A stretch of DNA of 64,000 nucleotides from Macropodus opercularis. Taxonomy: Eukaryota > Chordata > Actinopteri > Anabantiformes > Osphronemidae. The position numbers and the translations under genes are program-made. Within the stretch, counting starts at the first letter, position 1, and every line of letters starts with the position of its first letter. The stretch covers positions 14,737,501 to 14,801,500 of the forward strand of contig CM061096.1 in the NCBI GenBank assembly GCA_030770545.1, read 5' to 3'. This document shows, in pieces, positions 1 through 11,953 of this stretch. A model generated the notes under the pieces. The model saw nothing but the letters and a program-made list of their open reading frames with translations, was not told the DNA's origin and searched no databases.

Positions 1-1826
1 GTCAAATGTACATTTGAAGGGCTTTTGGACAAACTTGATGCTGGATGCTGATGAAGGAAAAAGAAAACAGGCAGGAGAGAGTCTGTAATGCAGCCAGGCA
101 GAGATAAGAGCGCTCATATATTGCTACAGAGTCATGATTAAAAAGATACCCAAAATAAGTCTATCGAGATAATTATGTAAATTAATTCCTGGTAGTTTCT
201 AGGAAGGAATCTTGCTTGTAGGTGTAATTTTAGAGTAGCACGGGTCTTTACATGTACAGTATATTACTGTATGCACATACAATAGATGTTACTAAACATA
301 CTGTATCAGTCTGGGAACCACAAACATTTGTGGCTGTCAAGCGTGTCCCTGTGGAATTCCGATGCTGTTCAGTTTAGGCACTGTCTCCTTGTGTATATTT
401 ACCTTAGAACATCTACCTTACTTGTTTTGATCTGTGTCTCTTTAGTTCCTCCTTTCCTTCCTTACTCTGTTCCTTCTCTGTCTGCTTGTTATGCAAGGTC
501 TGAAGTTATATAAGCCCAGGACTCCCTTTTCTTTATGTGTATCTATTTCCCTCACATTTTTCTACATCTCGACTGTATTTTTGTTAGAGCAGGAGTTCTT
601 ACATTTTCATTTCCAGGCAGCATCGTTGCAAAGTGTTCACATGTCTATCAGCTTGCAGACTTTCTAACTCTCAGTAGGACTCGTCTTTGTGTCTCCACAA
701 ACCTTCTCTAAAGGCAAGGGGTTTAGGAGTGTAAAGCATGTAATGAAAAAGCATTAGATGGTTAAACCCCAGCCAATAAACGTGTTAGCAAGAAATTCCC
801 CTTTAAGCTCCTGATCATTATATTATTATTTTTATCACCACAATAGAGCAGCTTTTACCTCCCTGAATCTACTCTAGTATCACAAATTTTGTCAGCACCT
901 CAGGATTATTGGGAATAACATGTATGTCAGTGTTTGTTAACATGTAACACTACAAAATTACTGTTTCTGGCCCAGGATTTAACAACAAAAATGCATGTTG
1001 TTGTTTGTTGCAACCTATCAGCCCTTTAGTGGTCATGAACTGCTTGAAGCAGTTTTTTTTTTAAAAAAGAAGAAAAGAACAGGACAGGACAGGGATCTCA
1101 GTGGAGAACGTTTGCTAGTAGACTTGACCCAGCCTCACTCAGCACATCTGCCTAAATGGCCATTTACCTCTTTTTGTCTGCTTCCTCTCTTCGCTGACCG
1201 CCTCCGTCTTTCCATATCTGTCTTACTTTCCTCCTCCACCTGCCATTCTCCCTACCTCAGCCGTCAGCCTGGCCCATATCTGTCTGCCTGTTGTCTTGTA
1301 CCATCTTCTGTGTCTTGGTCTCTCGCTATTCCTCTGTCGCCCTTCTGCCAGTTGCTGTACCCCTTCTTCCATCCCCTGCTTCCTCTCTCCTTCTGTAGGT
1401 TGTCAAAACCCTATACATCATTCTCAACTGCTTTCTCCTTGGTAGATCTCAACATGCGTCTCTGTCTTCGCAGGACAGCTACAATTTCCATATAGGTTTT
1501 ATTTTTTATTCTCTACATTTGACTTGATCTTTTCCTATTATTTTTCAACCTGTGTTCCTTTTCTACAAATCTGTTAATCTTTTCGTCCTTAATTATCACT
1601 AGAAAAATATTTTTTAAAGAACATAGATAAAGTCCTGAAGTATATTTGCAATTTGTTCCCTTGGGCCAGTGACATCAGAGATTGGCTCCAGCACCCCTGC
1701 GATCCTGAGTAAGTGGTTTGGGTTGTGCATGGATAGATCTATGACAGGCTTTGAATCAAGGTTATTTTTTACTTCTTAACAAGCTCAACAAGTAACGACC
1801 AACATCATTCCTTTATTCTTCAATAC
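1..1826 (-). other. grin2a: grin2a intron between the M3 exon and the S2 exon (partial)
   Basis: No coding exon is visible on either strand. The expected next exon, starting FQRP, is not found, so this intron is longer than 1.8 kb. About 1160-1500 is strongly pyrimidine-rich on the plus strand and gives a long but compositionally biased open frame that I do not call a gene. The rest is AT-rich unique-looking sequence. Confidence 0.85.
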
Positions 1827-2056
1827 CTTGTTGTCAGAAAGCCCAGTGACTTGGTCAACAAACTCTTCCTGGATCATGAAGGCGGCCAGGTTGGCAGTGT
1901 AGGAGGCCAGAAAGATCACAGCGAAGAAGGCCCACACGGACACGATGAACTTACTGGTGGTTCCTTTTGGGTTTTGCACTGGTACAGAGTTGTTAAAGAC
2001 CAGACCCCACAGCAGCCACACGGCCTTGCCCATGGTGAAGGAAGGACCATGGGGAT
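1827..2056 (-). CDS. grin2a: grin2a exon: pore loop M2 and helix M3
   Basis: 230 bases, the same length as the human exon as I recall it. With G from the previous exon it encodes DPHGPSFTMGKAVWLLWG, LVFNNSVPVQNPKGTTSK, then M3 and SYTANLAAFMIQEEFVDQ, ending VTGLSDNK. The Asn pair in VFNNS is the narrow selectivity filter that sets Ca2+ permeability and Mg2+ block. SYTANLAAF is the M3 gate motif of all glutamate receptors. Small differences from the mammalian sequence I recall are SFTMGKAV for SFTIGKAI and TTSKFIV for TTSKIMV at the start of M3. The acceptor is TGTTAG|AT. The donor is AAG|GTATTG, unusually weak because +5 is not G. The next exon (S2, expected to begin FQRP) is beyond the left edge. 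Confidence 0.97.
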
Positions 2057-2158
2057 CTAACAGATAAGAGAGGAGAGACAACGACATTAAATGTAGGATA
2101 CAGATGGGTGAACATTCAACCATGTGAACCATTTTCTTGTGTCAGTATTTATGCTCAC
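2057..2158 (-). other. grin2a: grin2a intron, 102 bases
   Basis: This is a very short intron between the M1 and pore exons. It begins GTGAGC and ends CTGTTAG, phase 1. It is near the minimum intron length common in compact fish genes, and nothing else is seen in it. Confidence 0.95.
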
Positions 2159-2284
2159 CTTTCCCTTGTGCCAGGTTTCTGTTAAAGCCAAGAGGACTGA
2201 TGTACTCGAACATAAACACAGCCATTGCAGTCACCAGTAGCAGCATCACAAACATCATGACCCACACTGATGCACTGAATGGCT
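2159..2284 (-). CDS. grin2a: grin2a exon: pre-M1 and transmembrane helix M1
   Basis: 126 bases, the same length as the human exon as I recall it. They encode EPFSASVWVMMFVMLLLV, then TAMAVFMFEYISPLGFNRNL and AQGK. EPFSASVW is the pre-M1 collar that couples agonist binding to the gate. The hydrophobic run WVMMFVMLLLVTAMAVFMF is the first membrane helix, followed by the cytoplasmic FEY-SP loop. The acceptor is TTTTTCTC-AG with the exon starting AGCC, so there are two tandem AGs; the phase fixes the first as the one used. The donor is AAAG|GTGAGC, leaving phase 1. Confidence 0.97.
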
Positions 2285-3145
2285 CTGAGAAAAATGAACA
2301 AGAGGACATGGAACTTGGTATTAACATATGTCGGCTAAACGGTTAGCTATCGCATCACTTTCCTTTTCTTATGAACTGAAATTGATTGTGCAGACGCCCA
2401 CAGAAGCACACACTCTGAGCAAACAACTGCATGGATAACAAGCTGACTCTTGCATGTTCACAGCTCGTCTACGGTCCCCCCACCCTCCAATAAAGTTTCA
2501 CGTACAAAGGCACGCCTCCTATTTGACAGTGTGAGGAGGTGTACAGTATAGGAACCCTAGTGTCAGCACTTCTGTCCTCCCTCTGAGCTCACAACACTAC
2601 TGCAGAGATTAAATGCTGCTCTAATGTATAGGAGAACACTGCTGGCACAGAGCTGCACTGTGTGTGTGTGTGTGTGTGTTGGCAAGCAGCCATTTGGGGT
2701 TTTTACTTCTAAGTCTTTGTAATTGCCACTTTCACAGAAGTAACTGTGTGCTACATACATGTCAGTGTGTGTACCTGCAAGCATGACATTGTGTGTGTAA
2801 TGTGTTGTTCTGTGCATATTTATGCAGCATTTTTGAACGAGACCTAGAAGCCAAAACAGGGATATCCATGGTCACTCAGGGTAAAATCCCGGGGTAAAGC
2901 CTCCTCAGGTAAGTGAGAGTCATTGTACCAGCAGTAGTTCAGCGTAATCCCCTTGATGAAAGTATTGACAGCTGTGTAACAGAACTGAATTGTGTTGTCA
3001 TCTCTGCATCGCAGGAAGCGCACAACACACATACGAAACAAACATCATTCCACAGTCACACAATCTGCAAAAGCAAAGAAGACACTCCTTCCGCTCTATT
3101 CTCCTGAGTCTAACAACAAAGGAACAATTATTAAGTGACAGTTAC
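2285..3145 (-). other. grin2a: grin2a intron, 861 bases
   Basis: The intron begins GTAACT and ends TTCTCAG, phase 1. It contains a TG microsatellite at about 2659-2679 and otherwise unremarkable sequence. No exon or element is recognised. Confidence 0.93.
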
Positions 3146-3299
3146 CAAGAAAGGCTGATGGGGAGACTGTTCCGTTGCTACGGGAAACCATGACGCTTAT
3201 CCCAGTTTCCACGAACGGGACGGAGAAATCGATGACCTCAGAACGCTCCTCATTGATCGTCAGAGAACCGACGGCCATGACGGCTTTCTTATAGACCAC
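3146..3299 (-). CDS. grin2a: grin2a exon: ligand-binding segment S1, end
   Basis: 154 bases, the same length as the human exon as I recall it, encode VVYKKAVMAVGSLTINEERS, then EVIDFSVPFVETGISVMVSR and SNGTVSPSAFL. SLTINEERSE carries the conserved Ser, Thr and Arg that bind the agonist glutamate (S511, T513 and R518 in GluN2A numbering); all are present. The acceptor is CCCTTTAAAG|GTG, with a short pyrimidine tract. The donor is G|GTAACT. Entry is phase 0 and exit phase 1; the final G joins AG of the next exon to give Glu (FLEPFSASVWV). Confidence 0.97.
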
Positions 3300-3881
3300 C
3301 TTTAAAGGGCAGAGGAGAGGGATAAAGAGGGGGAGTAGTGATTTAATATAATCAGCCACCACACACACAGCACCATTGCTACACCTATAGTTATGCACAC
3401 AGCATAACTTGACTGCACATCAGTGAACTTCAAATCTTAACATACAGTGATCAATGTTAAAAGAGTCACTGCAAAAAAGATGTAAGTCATGAAATTCAGT
3501 GCCTTGAAAGACATCTCCTGCTATAAAGTTTACAGTCTTAGAATTAACTCCAGGACTTTGCCTTCAATTTGAAGCTGGTAATTAAAGATATGCAAAGAGG
3601 TTTTCTGCAGGAGTAGCTACGATTTGTTTACTTTGACTATTCACAGTTGGTGCCAAAGCCTCATAGCTGAAAAGTTTTTTTCTGTAAAAGTTTTGTAAAG
3701 TCAACACTAACAGTTTTGAAAAAGGACAAAAAGAAATTACTGATTTCCTCACTGCCATGCTTGCAGTAGTTATTCATTGAAGACCGATCAAAAGACCTAT
3801 ATCTCAATCACAACCATCACATTTGTCATCAACATTAAATGCTTATAAAGCAGGAACTATGTGTCTGCACGTTCGACTTAC
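3300..3881 (-). other. grin2a: grin2a intron, 582 bases
   Basis: The intron begins GTAAGT and ends TTTAAAG, phase 0. It is AT-rich, with no element recognised. Confidence 0.94.
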
Positions 3882-4053
3882 CTCTCCCACCATCCCATTC
3901 CAGACGTTGTTGATCTTCTTGCCATGCTTGCCATTGGTAACCAAGTACAGGTCATAAGTAAATTTGACATACTTGGCAATCTTTTTCAAAATATCAATGC
4001 AGAAGCCTTTGCAGCATTTCTTGATGTATGTCCCACCAGCCTCTGTTGTGTTG
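3882..4053 (-). CDS. grin2a: grin2a exon: ligand-binding segment S1, middle
   Basis: 172 bases. With the two bases from the previous exon they encode D-NTTEAGGTYIKKCCKGFC, then IDILKKIAKYVKFTYDLYLV and TNGKHGKKINNVWNGMVGE. KKCCKGFCIDILKK is a GluN2 signature with conserved disulfide Cys. The His in NGKHGKK corresponds to a mammalian glutamate-contacting residue (H485 in GluN2A numbering). The NTT sequon is a likely glycosylation site. The first part (TTEAGGTYI) is more diverged from mammals than the rest. The acceptor is TTTTTGTAG|C and the donor GAG|GTAAGT, a near-consensus donor. Entry is phase 2 and exit phase 0. Confidence 0.96.
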
Positions 4054-7000
4054 CTACAAAAACAGAGAAAAATGCAGCATTAGGACACAATTTTAAACTG
4101 TTTTTGATGTAAACATTTATGTCCACCTTTATGACACTTAAATTAATATCAACCATTTGTTCTGTTGCTGTAAACCCATACAAAACATGCTTGTTTCGTG
4201 ATGTGTCTTGCTTCTTATAATGTATATGAATGCTCAAGTAAACATCTATCACCCTGGGACTTTTTCACCTTCAGGTTCAGGTTGTTCTATTCAGGAATGA
4301 CATCAGAAGACTTAAAAATATGCTTGTGTCTCCTTCTACCTCCCTGTCTCTCTGGAGAAGCAGCTCTGTGACGGCACTGCATCTGCAAGCCTTGTACCAT
4401 CTGCGTGTATGAATTTGAGAGCAAGAAAGTTCAGACAGTGTTTACACACAAATCAAGAGAGACCAACTTTAAGCCACCTGGGACTTTAATTTAACTTTTA
4501 GATTTGTGCTAATTAGGTGAATATAAATTCACCTTTTAGTTTAACAACCTGGACATAAAGTTAATGGAAAGTGACTCTGCAGTTACCTTTGGAGCTCAAA
4601 CTCTGTCACTTTAGAGAAATTCTGTTGTTCTTTTGTCTTTGTTTGTCTTGCTTGTCAAACAAAAAATGTTAAAACAGGTGGACTTCTTTTCTGTCTTCTG
4701 ACTGGAAAGAAATTTCTCTTTTACAATATAATAGTTTTCCCACAAGATAGAAAACCGGAAACTGGCTGATCTGGCAACATCTGTGAATTACTTTTTATAT
4801 TGCTCAATAACTCAGGTTGATTTTCTATCAATATAACCAGAGCTAAACTAAAGCCACTGTGGGAGCTAATTTATTTTAATTCAGTTTATTGAAATCAAAC
4901 AAATACACTGCTTTGCATTTAAATGGTCCAGCAATCGTTCTATGTGCCAATAAAATCAGTCAAATTTATTATCAAAGAGGTACTATAAGCCATTTCCTCA
5001 TCTATGTAAATTAATGACTTTTAAACAACTTACAACCTCTCTAGCCCAAGTGTAGAAAGTGCAATACATCAAGAAACATATACCGTACATAAAGCAGATG
5101 GAAAAACAAGCATGTCAAAAGTGTGACTTAAAAGCATTTAGTAAGTTAAATAACAATAAAATATGCTCTAAATTGTCAAGGTAAAAAAGAAATGGAGCTT
5201 CCTTAAGTGACCTTAACTAAAGCTGAGCAACAATAATGTATGTATTAGTGTTGGAGTCAAAACTGGATGTTGAACTGCAAGATTCAACATCTAATTTAAA
5301 ATATACAATTGGCTCATTTGCATTTATAACAAATGCATGTCATTTGTAAGCACACCATATTGTACAGTATATACGAGTAATGCTGTAGAAACTCAAACCT
5401 TGCTGGAGCCATGTTACTCTGCTGTAACTACTATACATGTTAAAGTGCTACACGGAGAGAACGGGATCTGTGATAATAATAATGGAAACAAGGACAACTA
5501 AGTCAACTTTCTGGCAGGTTCAGCTGGTGGGGGTAGTGGCAGAGCACGCATATAGGCCAGAACTGTAATAGCTGCATTCATGCACACAGTGTACCCATTT
5601 ACACAGGCCATAGTACAGTCCAGGCATTGAGAGCATGTGATGGCTGTTTGTGAAGTTGCTGGGCCAACTTGATATAGAAGCGCTACAGGGCCTGATGGGT
5701 CTCGGGAGAGGGCAGTGTGGGTATATGTGCAATTGCGTGTGTTAGTTTGAGTATGGCTTGTTTTTAGGCCCAGTCTGGATGAGTGAGTTTGTAGTTCTGC
5801 ATGCATGGATAGTCCTGCAACGCCCTAATTCAACCCCTCCACCACTGTGCTCTCTGCCTCTTTCCTTCCCTCCATCCATCCCTCTTTCTCCAAATGGACA
5901 CTGTGGATGCTTGAGTGAGAATTGCACTGTGGGAGGGAGGAACACACCCAAATGCTGTGGCCTATGAGTGGACATGTGGCAGCAGAGTGTGTGAGTTGTT
6001 GTTGTTGTGTGTGTTTGTGTTCCTCCTTGGAGATGCTTTATCCTCCGCCCTATTTCACAGTCATCCTGGATGGAAATCTCTGCTGGCCTCTTCCCTGAGA
6101 CCCTACTGCTCAATCAACGCTGCTCGTTGGTGCATGTGTGTAGTAAGTATAGACACTTACTTTGTATACGTGTGTGTATGTAGTGATAAGGGTGACAGAA
6201 ATTGTGTAGTATGCTTTCTGCTATTACTGCCAGTTTGCCTTTGCCAAAACAACTTCAGTGTGTTTCAGGAACATCCAAAGTACTCAAACACATAAACACA
6301 AACCCTAAGCAACCACCATGTGTGCACTTCAGAAACAAAATATCAGAAATGCTTGCAGATTTGAGCATTAGAATTGGTAAGTAAACTACAAAATTGCTGA
6401 CTTTAGCAGCAGCTTCCATTTACACTGAAGGAAAATATGCTGCATCGCCATTAGAGGACAGAGAGAAGAGCACAGCCAGGATGGAAAACCCGTGAAGTAA
6501 TTTTCACCATCCTCCCCATTTACCAAACACTGACATACAATGAAACCCATTATTTGCTGTAATGCAAATCCCACTTTTATTCACAGAGCCTGTCATGCAG
6601 GTTGCACACTGCATCACACAAACAGTGGTCTGTGTCAGCAGCAAACTCATTAAAGCCCAGCACTTGTGCATTGTCACACTCCTTACATTATTGAGCTCAT
6701 CGCTGGAGAATTGCAAATAGTTACTGACTGTAGGTAAAGTATGTGTTGTTATACCATTAAAGTTGATCATATTGTTAACTGAAACGGGCTGGACAATAAG
6801 AAAATACATAATTACCATTTTAAACATGATACAATATTTATGTTGCTAGTAACCAGATAGCTAGCTAATGAGATAATTACCTAGCTTATAGCTAAAAAGC
6901 TAGTAAATTAATTATCTACTTACATTAGCTATTAGCTATATAGCGAGCTAATTAGCCAACTAGCTAGTAGCTACAGGGCTGGCTAATTTATTATATACCT

Positions 7001-7142
7001 AGCTAGTAGATATAGCAAGCTAATTAGCTAATGATCTAACTAGCTAGTAGCTACACAGCTCGCTAAATCATTATCTACTTCGCTAGTAGCTAGACAGCAA
7101 TTTAATTAGCTAATTATTAAAATAGATAGATAGCAGGCTTAC
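4054..7142 (-). other. grin2a: grin2a intron, 3,089 bases
   Basis: The intron begins GTAAGC and ends TTTTTGTAG, phase 2. It is mostly AT-rich unique sequence. A GCTA-rich tandem repeat occupies roughly its first 290 transcribed bases (6848-7135). No other exon is seen. Confidence 0.93.
6848..7135. repeat. GCTA/TAGC-rich degenerate tandem repeat
   Basis: The stretch is built from variants of a unit of about 70-80 bases containing AGC.AGCTAATTAGC, CTAGCTAGTAGCTACA and a CTAATTTATTAT-like segment. Clear unit starts are near 6942, 7014 and 7096, with a more decayed copy before 6942. The units are full of the palindromic tetramers GCTA and TAGC, so the transcript could fold on itself. The array ends only a few bases from the 5' splice site of the S1 exon at 7143. 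Confidence 0.8.
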
Positions 7143-7345
7143 TCCTTGATATGCTTCCTGCAGGGCACAGAGTTCCTCATGCAGGTACCGGTGAGTCTCT
7201 CCACGTCCTCCACTATCACGAACGGTTTCTCCTCCAGGGTGACAATGGACAGGTGGTTGTCGTCCAGCTCGGCGTCACCGAAGGAGTTGAAGCGCGGCCA
7301 CACCGGGTACTTCAGGGTCAGGCTGCCGTTGTCCAGTCTCCCCAT
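7143..7345 (-). CDS. grin2a: grin2a exon: start of ligand-binding segment S1
   Basis: 203 bases encode MGRLDNGSLTLKYPVWPRF, then a short variable loop, DDNHLSIVTLEEKPFVIVED, and CMRNSVPCRKHIK. This is the start of S1, the first half of the glutamate-binding clamshell. DNGS is an N-glycosylation sequon at the position of a mammalian one. The two Cys in CMRNSVPC are conserved disulfide formers of loop 1. The acceptor is CCTTCCAG|ATG and the donor GA|GTAAGC; entry is phase 0 and exit phase 2. The ATG at the start is internal Met, not an initiation codon. The intron that follows begins with a GCTA-rich tandem repeat within about 10 bases of the donor. Confidence 0.96.
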
Positions 7346-10300
7346 CTGGAAGGTGGAAGAAGAGGATAACAGAGGAGACGATGAGTAGCTTGACTCACTT
7401 CCATTTCTGACACAGACAAGGTGCACATCTAACCAGACAGTACGGATCCAGGATTTAACATTTAGCTTCACGTGTGACCTCTAGCTCGGTTTTCAGAGCT
7501 CCTCTAAACGCACCACGTCCACGGTTCGTATTTACCATGTTTGTGTCAGACATGAGGCAGCCAGGTAGAGACAGGCAGCAGGCAACGAGGCAACGAGGCT
7601 TCGCTCAACACTCAATTATTAACGTTACAAGAAAATAGCGAAATCCCGCTCAAGCTCCTTCCCTCCATTTCAGAAGTTAATTCTTCTTTCCTGCCTTTTC
7701 CCCCTGAAACTGTGGCATAGATTTGTTTGGCTGCCTTCACGGTCAAATATTTTCGTGCCGTGCGCACACATTTAAGGGCATGAATTTGTCAGGCGCCAAC
7801 AAAAGCAAACACACAAACTCATGCAGTAATATAGCTGCGTTCGGTGCTTTCTCTGTGGAGTCAGAGTAGGACAGGGCTTTTCACCTGAACACACACGTCA
7901 CTTAGCCTCCAGCCTGCATACCTGGATAACTCATTATCAGGCGTGCAGAGAGGATGGAGTGAAATTTGCATTTTAATTGTTTTGCTTTGAGTGGTTCTCT
8001 GTCTTCTGACAGGGATTAGAGTCTTCTCTCCGCTCAGAGTCAGCACGGCTGTCAAAAACTCACTCTGCTGTCAGCTATTTCTCCCAAGCGAGTGTTTGTG
8101 TGTAGGCATTTGTGTTGGGATGGAGGGATGGTCCACTGGGGGAAGATGTGTGGGCTTTACGGTGTGTCACCTTCGCTCTGCAGGGAACGGCCACATTTAG
8201 CCACCTGTCTTTCCCCAACTGTTACAAACCTAACAAAGAAACACACACCTCAAACGTGGCTGACACCTTCACTCATTAGTATAAGCTTTGGAAGAGCAAA
8301 CCTGGTCGAATGAGTCAATAACGTGAGGAGAGACAAATGTTCTAATCAGACAATGAAGCCGAGGAGGAAGAAGCTGACGCCGCAGCTCTTCTGATGTCCT
8401 CCCCTCCTGCTCTCCTCTTCCTCATCATCTCTCCTCTCTAATTAAAGAAAGAGGGGTTATAAATTAATGCCCAGGGAGGAAGGAGGATTCGCCGTATCGA
8501 CCGGCCCGGCAGCAGAATGCTTAATGTCTCCCTATGAAATAGCAGGTATTATACTCACACAATGCATAGGAAGCAGTGTGTGTGTAATATGATAGCAAGG
8601 CCAGTGGGAGCCTGATAGGACCCACAGGATTATCGCCTTATAACAAACCGTGGTGACAATCCTATCACATCATCACCCTGTGATGGATTTGGAGCCACTT
8701 GGTGGAGAGATGGCATCCCGCCACAGAAGACAAGTGTTTCTGTGCAAAATCCCATGTTTTTTCATCTACTACTCCTCCTTTTGTCACCTCAGACCTTCTT
8801 TGCTGTTTTATCTGCCTCTGTTTTTATCTTTATTTTGTAAGGCCTTGTCCATTTGTATGTATATCTTGCTCTGTCTTTCATCTACACTGTTCCACACGCT
8901 CTCGTTTTCTTTTTTTTGTCACAGTGTTTGACCCACACGCACACAATCAAAACAAAAAAGCAGAACAACTGAGACAGAATGATAAAAAAGTAAAATAAAA
9001 ATACAGAAAACCATGGGTCAGGGCTCTTACCCAGAGCACCTTCTCTGTGCCACTCTCAGTGGGGGGAGTTATCGCTGTGGCAAGTTGCATTATGGGAGAA
9101 TGAGTTCCTAATGGTGTGGAGAAACCTATTCAGTCATAAAACAGTATCTGTCACTCCTGTCAGACAAAATTATGTCGGCAAAATGGATTCTGCTCTCCCT
9201 CGCTTGCATTTGGTGTGTTTGTGTTGCGAATGCGATTGTGTTGCTGCGTGTGCGTCTTGGCAAACAAGGGCAGGGAGAAACATGGCACCAGAGTGAAGGA
9301 GCCTGATGAAACTGCATTTATGGAATTTCAGATTCCTTAAAGTGCAGCACTTTTATTAAGAGAGAGGAAACGGTGCCTGCATTGAAACTGTGTGTGTGCC
9401 TGTGTATGCACATGGGTCTTTGTGTGTATCTGCTCTCCATATTGTGACTCTCCAAGCACAAATCCCATGCTGTCTGTAATAATTATTTTGTGAACTGGCT
9501 GCTAACACTGCAGCAGTTCCTCAAGCAATTTACACACTATCTACCCAGCAGGAATAAAACATAACATCCTGGTCGTGATCGGTAAATACACTTTTCTTAT
9601 TTAGTCTGTGTACTGGAACTCTGAATTCTCCATCACTAATGAATGTTTTTGAAGTTTCACCACATCAGACACACTGTTGCATTTTTAAGTTGGCCATCCT
9701 TCCCAAAATCTAGCAGTCAGTTGTACACTGATGTTGATTAAAAGTCTTGAGGGAAGCCTACACCACTGCTGCCAATTCTCTTCAACTATTATATCTGTTC
9801 AGTTGTTACAGCACATTTTTGTCCACATAAACTTCTGTAATGCTTCATATGTGACGTACCTGCCTGACCTATACAGTAGCAATCCATGCTTCCTTTGAAT
9901 GAAACCCTAACGAACTGCCAGATTTAAAAACACTCCACCTGCATGTGCGGCGTTGCACAGAATAGCAGGTGTCGATGCTACGGTAGAAAACACCTGAAGC
10001 GGATGAAAAAGAAAAACATGCACATGGTGGGACTGTAGCGCAGATCCACCTCTGTCTTTGTTTCTCTCGTGCCTTTCCTCTCGCTACCTTGGCCCATCTG
10101 TCTCCATCACTCGCAGATCTCCGTATCATTCCATTTTGCTACGATCCCCTCGTCTCTTCCCTTCTATGCCCCACAGGGGACACATTTTATATTTTTAGTC
10201 CATCTTCATGTTGAGTTCTTATCTCTTGATCATCAGTGACATCTCTCTCTTTCTTTGTGTGCAGCTGATTTTTGGTGCATGGGTGGGACGGCTGCAGCAG

Positions 10301-10925
10301 ACTGAGAGCGAGAGGGAGGAAGAGGGAGAGCTCCCAATTATATTTCCAAGTTGGGTCTCGGTGTCTCTCTCATCTGTTTCTCTGCACCACACTGAAGTGC
10401 TGCTGATCAATTCCATTGGCTCACTGTTTACACACATTACAACAACACACTCTGCCTTCTCTCAGCGCGCCAATAAAGGATCTTTTGTGCAGCTACCTGT
10501 GTGTGGGTGTGCGTTTGTGTGTAATGTGAAAATACTGGTCTTGGAGACCGACTGGAGACTGTGGAGGATTGCTGCAAGCTAAAACAAATACTGTAACACA
10601 CACAGGTGTGACCTGAATAAAAAACGATTTAGTCTCAAATGATGCATCTGTCAATAAGTGTGGAAGGGTAAACATGCTCACGCGCACGCACGCACACAAC
10701 AGCGGCGAACCCTTGCCACACCAATAACTGAGGTCTTTAGTTGTGATTAACTGTGCTTTGAAGTGTTATGAGAGAGCTCCCAGGATTATACGGCTCAATC
10801 GATAGTGCCATAAAACTAAAACTAAACATTATCACCTACAGGATGGAAACGTATATTATATTGTTGCTGTATTAGAATGTACACATTTGCACACTAGCCC
10901 ATTAAAACGGTGCCGCGACTCCTAC
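7346..10925 (-). other. grin2a: grin2a intron, 3,580 bases
   Basis: The intron begins GTAGGA and ends TTCCAG, phase 0. It contains a pyrimidine-rich stretch around 8760-8935 and short CA/TG runs. No exon, RNA gene or transposon is recognised. Confidence 0.93.
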
Positions 10926-11040
10926 CTTTTCCCACTCTCTGTCCTTGTTGAGAACAATGACCACCAGCTTTGGGTTTTCTTGGTAGCCGTCTTCTGTGAA
11001 CGACAGGTCTCTGCCATCCCATGTCACATTCATCATATAC
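10926..11040 (-). CDS. grin2a: grin2a exon: linker from amino-terminal domain to ligand-binding domain
   Basis: 115 bases, the same length as the human exon as I recall it. After the split Lys codon it encodes YMMNVTWDGRDLSFTEDGYQ, then NPKLVVIVLNKDREWEK. NVTW is an N-glycosylation sequon conserved with mammalian GluN2A. VVIVLNKDREWEK is the conserved end of the amino-terminal domain leading into the ligand-binding core. The acceptor is CCTCTTAG|G and the donor AAAAG|GTAGGA; entry is phase 2 and exit phase 0. It lies about 0.9 kb downstream, in transcription sense, of a long inverted repeat in the preceding intron. Confidence 0.95.
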
Positions 11041-11953
11041 CTAAGAGGACAAGACAAGAGGAGGTGAGTGGTGGGGCATAGCGTCATAGTGGAGCATTAT
11101 GGGACGATATGATCATAGAATGAGAGAAAAAGAGAAATGAAGGCAAAAACCACAGAAAGAGAGAGAGAGAGCAGGATATTGAATTGCATTAGCATGAGAA
11201 AAAGTCAATTTACAATCTACTTGTATTACTATACTGAAATATTCACAAAGGCTCCTTTGTATTAGATGTTGTAAAGTCATATTTGATGTGTGTGAATTGG
11301 ATTATAATTAGAATCGAGTAATAAAAAGAACCAAGACATAAAGTGAAATTCTACCAAAGCAAAAAGCCAAACTATGACCGTTCCTTCTGAGTTGGCAGCA
11401 TGTGTTTCACACAAACTGGAAATAGTCACACACACACACACATTCGTATACTGTAATGAGTGACCCATATGGCAGGTCACATTAGCTAAGATGGAGGGCA
11501 ATGGGAAGATATTCTTGGGCCCACACAGCCCCCACATTAATCACAACTGTCCTTCCCCTCTCTGTCTCCCTCGCTCCTTCTGTCAGCGGCCCTGTACAAC
11601 ACAGGAGAGATGACTCCTCCTTTTCTTCTCCTTCCTTTTCTACTCCATTCTGGGACTGCGGGCGACAGGGCAAACCTCTAAATGGAGCACGTAACCACGC
11701 GGCGTGTCTTTGAGAAGCCACAGTGGAGCTCTGCAGGTGAGGCGCTTCATGTTGTGCAGGAATGTGCTGCAGTGTACGAATCCTTTCCACTGCAGCTGCA
11801 GAACGAAAGTAGTATTATCGTCTTGTTTTTTTATTACATTTTATTTACACTAGTTACCTCATTTTTGCATAACTGCAAAACTAACTTGCAATATTCCAAC
11901 ATCATGGATTAGCAAGAAACAATTTATTCTGTCACATAGTGGAGAAAAGGCTT

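Noticed and set aside
995..1495. A 166-codon open frame on the plus strand.
   Set aside because: It lies in a C/T-rich stretch that lacks stops for compositional reasons. The product is a low-complexity Ser/Leu/Pro-rich string with no domain, and it is antisense to a grin2a intron.
7345..7345. The ATG at the start of the 203-base exon as an initiation codon.
   Set aside because: It directly follows a CCTTCCAG acceptor and joins in frame to the previous exon (EWEK-MGRLDNG), so it is an internal Met.
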